Shown: positions 61,001-64,000 of the stretch, in pieces | Layout: each line of letters starts with the position of its first letter | Numbering within the stretch: the stretch's first letter is position 1 | Assembly (NCBI RefSeq): GCF_016545825.1 | Contig: NC_052613.1 | Coordinates: 58,354,833-58,418,832, forward strand | From: Eucalyptus grandis | Taxonomy: Eukaryota; Streptophyta; Magnoliopsida; Myrtales; Myrtaceae | Reading direction: 5' to 3' | DNA: 64,000 nucleotides | The notes under the pieces: model-generated | The model's input: the letters and a program-made list of their open reading frames with translations, nothing else | Database searches by the model: none | What the model was told of the DNA's origin: nothing | Translations under genes and position numbers: made by a program

Positions 61001-61240
61001 TTCCAATTTTCACAGTTCTAAATCCCACAATACTCCCTTTCTGTTTCCTCCAAATGAAACTTTTCCACCATTTACTTGAGCAATCTTTATAAAACAATTT
61101 GAGTCTCCCGTCATGTGTCTTGAGCATCCACTTTGTCAAGATACCACTTTACCTTTTTCTTGACGGTGACCTCAAATTCACCGTCGAGTCCGATCAGTAG
61201 TCCGAGTCGATTGTGCCATCGACATAGATTGGCATATTCA
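58093..61240 (-). pseudogene. Sirevirus pol: protease, integrase, RT and RNase H, frameshifted
   Basis: The protease region lies at about 61200-60850 (GSIVGFRTVKIGNLTISNVS, GLNYNLLSISQLCD). The integrase core is 60856-60320 and continues at 60247-59960; its first Asp is in HMDLFGPT and its second in IRTDHGGEFEN, and the Glu-containing PQQNGVVERK follows in another frame. RT is 59489-58900 ([31 protein letters not shown]). RNase H runs 58640-58093 and ends LADIFTKPLEKNQFESI. Frameshifts fall near 61190-61225, 60325, 60260 and 58547-58570. Several coincide with CAG/CTG sites. The element cannot encode an intact pol as written. Confidence 0.85.
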
Positions 61241-62256
61241 TTATCACTTTCTTCACACTCGTGTCACCTCAGTTTCGGCTTTGAGAGCTTTTCGAAATCT
61301 TTCAGCTTTTCCTTTCTTCTTCTTCGAAAAGGACAGGTTGGTCCGATGTGTCCCTTTTTCTTACATTCAAAGCGAGACTATGTCTTTGTTTGGTTCCTCA
61401 TCATCAACAGACTTGGTCTCGCTGTCTTTGAAAGCTTTGTTTCTTTGAGTTGAACCTTCTTCCTTTTCTATTCGGTTTTCGAATCTTCTTATCATGAGAG
61501 CAAGCTCCTCATCGTCCATATCTTCTTCGAATCAGTATCATCGAATCATCATTTGATTTTAATGCAATGGATTTCTTACCTTTTGGATCTTCATCTTCAT
61601 TGATCCGTTCCACTTCATAAGACTGAAGAGTTCCAATTAGCTCGTCGACAGATAGTGGCATAATTCTTTGCGTCTCTCTTATCGAAGTCTTTATGTGTTT
61701 CCAATCCCTAGAGAGTCCACGCAGTAGCTTGTTTACCTTCATCAGGATCGAAGTTGGTTGACCTTGATTTTCAAGACCATTCACAATATCGTAAAAACGA
61801 CTAAACATGTCGATATAGATTCTCCGGTTTCATTCTCAAGGCTTCGTATTGACCGAGAAGAATGTTGATTCTAGTTTCCTTCACTCGACCGTTCCTTCAT
61901 AGGTGATATGCACTGTCCCAAACTTCTTTTGCTGTACCACAAGAAGATATTCTATTATATTCAGTTGGTGATAAAGCACAATATAAGGAGTAAATTGCTT
62001 TTGCATCGAGTGTTTGTCTCTTCATTATTTCTTCCTGAGACATTCCGCTGGTTTCATCAGTTTCTTTTCCTCTTTCAGAGACTGATGCAGTGGTAGGAGT
62101 AATTCCTTTTTCTACAACGTCCCATTCCAGAGGATCCTTTGATCGAAGGAAAGCTTTCATCTTGTTCTTCCAGATGTTGTAATCCTTTCCATCAAAGTAG
62201 GGTGGTCCGGTATTGCTTTGCCCTTCCATCAGCCCTGGTGCTAGCATACTAGCCAT
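61241..62256 (-). pseudogene. Sirevirus gag, frameshifted, zinc knuckle missing its first Cys
   Basis: The gag begins MASMLAPGLMEGQSNTGPPY at 62256 and continues with YNIWKNKMKAFLRSKDPLEW. A frameshift near 61900-61810 is followed by RGLSRDWKHIKTSIRETQ and LIGTLQSYEVERINEDED. The zinc knuckle near 61330-61370 reads RFECKKKGHIGPTC; Arg stands where the first Cys is expected, so the CX2CX4HX4C motif is incomplete. Confidence 0.8.
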
Positions 62257-62304
62257 GGATCTTTTACTATGAAGTAAAACACTTCAAATAAAGTAAGCAC
62301 ACGG

Positions 62305-62316
62305 GCTCTGATACCA
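62305..62316 (-). promoter_or_regulatory. Sirevirus primer binding site
   Basis: TGGTATCAGAGC on the minus strand, two bases inside the 5' LTR edge. Confidence 0.85.
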
Positions 62317-62318
62317 AT

Positions 62319-63221
62319 TGATATTGCTAGTATGAGTACCTAGAGGGGGGTGAATAGGTATATAAAGAGTTTTTCTCAAGCAATTGCACAATACTAGACA
62401 GTTGGATGAAACGATAATCAAAGTAAGACTAAGAGAAGAGAAAATTAAACACGCGGTTTATAGTGGTTCGGCTTATATCAAGCCTACATCCACTCTTCTT
62501 CACTGACAGCCTATTGGCTGGATTCCACTATGAACAAGAGAGAGGTTACAGCACAGCTTTGCCTTGATTCCACAGTGTAGATGTTCTATCACACCTCCTC
62601 AAGATTTCTCACAAATATGGACTCTCTCTTTCGTATACAAGTATTCGCTGAAAGGATTTGTCTAAACGAAAAGGAGCTTCAAACTTTGGAATTCTTCTAT
62701 CGCGCACACCTTGAACAACTAAGACAGTCTTCCTTATATACTCCTTTATGCCATCATACCCGTTGGCACTTACCAAAGGAATTCCTCCAATCTACCCGTT
62801 GGACGGAATCAATTAGGAAGATTATCCAAGCTATAAATGGAACGTGTTGATAGCCCATCAATCCCGTTCGCCCATACAATCGGATCTCGGTTTCCATAAG
62901 CGAACCTTCCAATAATATTTAGGCAATCACCGGATCTTCAATTATCGAATCAATCTTTGATCAATCAAAGGACTCCGTTTATGTCTTCTCCAGCCATGAG
63001 ATCTTCTCCAGTTGATAAGGTTAAATCATCAACGAAACATACAGTTCTGGATAACCTTTCTTCAACGGATTAGAGACTGTCAATGAAGATAGACTTTGAG
63101 TCTTGAGTCTGGCTGTCCCAAGGTCTTCAGACTTTAAATAACAGAGTCTGCAAACCTTCGAGACTAGACTGATAGAAACGATTTGTCAACTTCAAAACAC
63201 TTCAAGAAGATTTCTCCAACA
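62319..63221 (-). repeat. Sirevirus 5' LTR
   Basis: 903 bp, pairing with 54296-55203. Confidence 0.9.
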
Positions 63222-63226
63222 GAAGT

Positions 63227-64000
63227 GACTGATCAACACCCGGAAGAAGTCGCTCCCCAAGATTCGAGTATTGTTGACAATTCAAACAATAACTCACCAC
63301 CAGAGAACAATGTGCCAAGACGATCCGGATGAACCACACGTCCACCAACCTAGACCAAAGACTACATATGTGGGGTCAGGAATTCACCAGGTATTCTCTT
63401 TCCAATTGCCTCCTATGTTTCCTTTGATAGACTTTCTCCAGAACATAGGTGTTGCATTACCCACATTTCCGATGGGCGAGAACTATTGAGTTTTGATGAG
63501 GCAAGTATTGATCCGCGCTAGTAGAAAGCCATGGAGGCGGAGTTAAAAGCCTTAATGGATAATCAGACATGGGAGCTTGTCACACTACCTCCGCATCGCA
63601 AAGCCATTGGATGCAAATGGGTTTACAAGATCAAATATCGTGCAGATGGATCTGTTGAGAGATACAAAGCCTGATTAGTAGCTAAGGGTTTCACACAACG
63701 GGAAGGTTTTGACTATCACGAAACCTTTTCTCCCGTAGTCAAAGATGTTCTCATATGCTCATTTCTTTTTGTAACGACATTTCAGGACTACTCGTTGCAT
63801 CAGATGGATGTCAACAATGCCTTCTTGCATGGTGATTTAGATGAGAAAATTTATATGGAAGTGCCATAAGGTTTAGGGAGACAGGGGGAGAATAAAGTAT
63901 GTTGTCTCCGCAAATTCTTGTATGAACTTAAGCAAGCTTCAAGACAGTGGTATGCAAAGTTTGTTGAGTCACTTATAGCTGTCGGTTTTCAACAATCCAA
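63227..64000 (+). pseudogene. Ale-2 integrase end and reverse transcriptase, cut by the window edge
   Basis: The frame resumes directly after the GAAGT duplication and matches Ale-1 minus-strand 9690-8950. RT motifs include [57 protein letters not shown] and [17 protein letters not shown]. Stops replace expected Arg (TGA at 63674) and Gln (TAA at 63867) codons, C-to-T changes typical of methylated, decaying elements. Confidence 0.85.

Larger units (their letters stand above)
54296..63221 (-). mobile_element. Sirevirus-type Ty1/copia element nested in Ale-2 (8,926 bp)
   Basis: LTRs of 908 and 903 bp flank gag, pol and a third ORF on the minus strand. GAAGT is duplicated exactly at 54291-54295 and 63222-63226. 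Removing the element restores CACTAGAAGTGACTGATCAAC, which matches the uninterrupted Ale-1 sequence on the minus strand. The LTRs differ by about 3% by eye, less than those of Ale-1, so the nesting order and LTR ages agree. The polypurine tract CAAAAAGGGGAGAT, LTR length, DRKSTSGTC motif and the third ORF support the SIRE lineage. Confidence 0.9.
50863..64000 (+). mobile_element. Ale-2: second copia copy on the plus strand, split by a sirevirus, runs off the window
   Basis: The 5' LTR, primer site, gag, protease and integrase run to 54295. The element resumes after the sirevirus at 63227 and continues through RT to the end of the window; the 3' LTR lies beyond. Sequence and domain order match Ale-1 throughout. 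Flank TTTTT before the LTR is the complement of the AAAAA beside Ale-1, as expected if both derive from one insertion that was later duplicated in inverted orientation. Confidence 0.9.

Overview
The window is a transposon-rich stretch of a flowering-plant nuclear genome. The evidence is AT-rich intergenic DNA, Ty1/copia polyproteins with plant-type Met-tRNA primer sites, plant TIR elements, and eroded exons of plant gene families with GT/AG junctions. A eudicot is likely; I cannot name the species. No complete host gene is visible. Four host-gene remnants resemble a GMI1-like GHKL-ATPase/SMC-hinge protein, a BAH-domain protein, an OSCA/CSC1 channel and an EXO70 exocyst subunit.

Layout. 1-7.6 kb: a hAT-like element (1017-5846) with a long solo LTR (family A, copy 1) nested in it, next to the GMI1-like 5' exons on the minus strand. 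7.6-13.0 kb: a decayed copia element, 'Ale-1', on the minus strand. 13.0-17.8 kb: Ale-1 flank, split by a 3.8-kb solo LTR (family B). 17.8-31.9 kb: AT-rich DNA with a PIF/Harbinger-like fold-back element, tandem duplications, microsatellites, the BAH-type first exon, a copia gag-like scrap, the OSCA exon and a small MITE. 31.9-35.5 kb: family A solo LTR, copy 2. 35.6-42.4 kb: a 6.8-kb copia element ('Copia-2', minus) with both LTRs and a perfect TSD. 43.0-43.6 kb: the EXO70 pseudogene. 46.4-49.7 kb: family A solo LTR, copy 3. 49.8-64.0 kb: the Ale-1 flank and the Ale element again in opposite orientation ('Ale-2', plus), split by an 8.9-kb sirevirus-type copia element with a third ORF.

History. 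Nested insertions leave filled and empty sites that check each other. Ale-1 and Ale-2 sit at the same point of the same flanking sequence, so the two ends of the window are arms of a large inverted duplication with a spacer of about 32 kb. The family B solo LTR interrupts only arm 1, and the sirevirus only arm 2. Both have exact 5-bp target duplications that match the empty site in the other arm.

The most unusual signals are four. (1) The inverted duplication itself. (2) Indels that repeatedly fall on CAG/CTG trinucleotides in two unrelated copia elements and create CG-containing variants. This is what systematic base-calling error at CHG-methylated cytosines, or another site-specific process, would produce. 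(3) Family A LTRs: three divergent solo copies, each with a canonical minus-strand TATA box and a GC island carrying a long minus-strand ORF. (4) Four broken host-gene remnants. I saw no CRISPR array, tRNA or rRNA gene.
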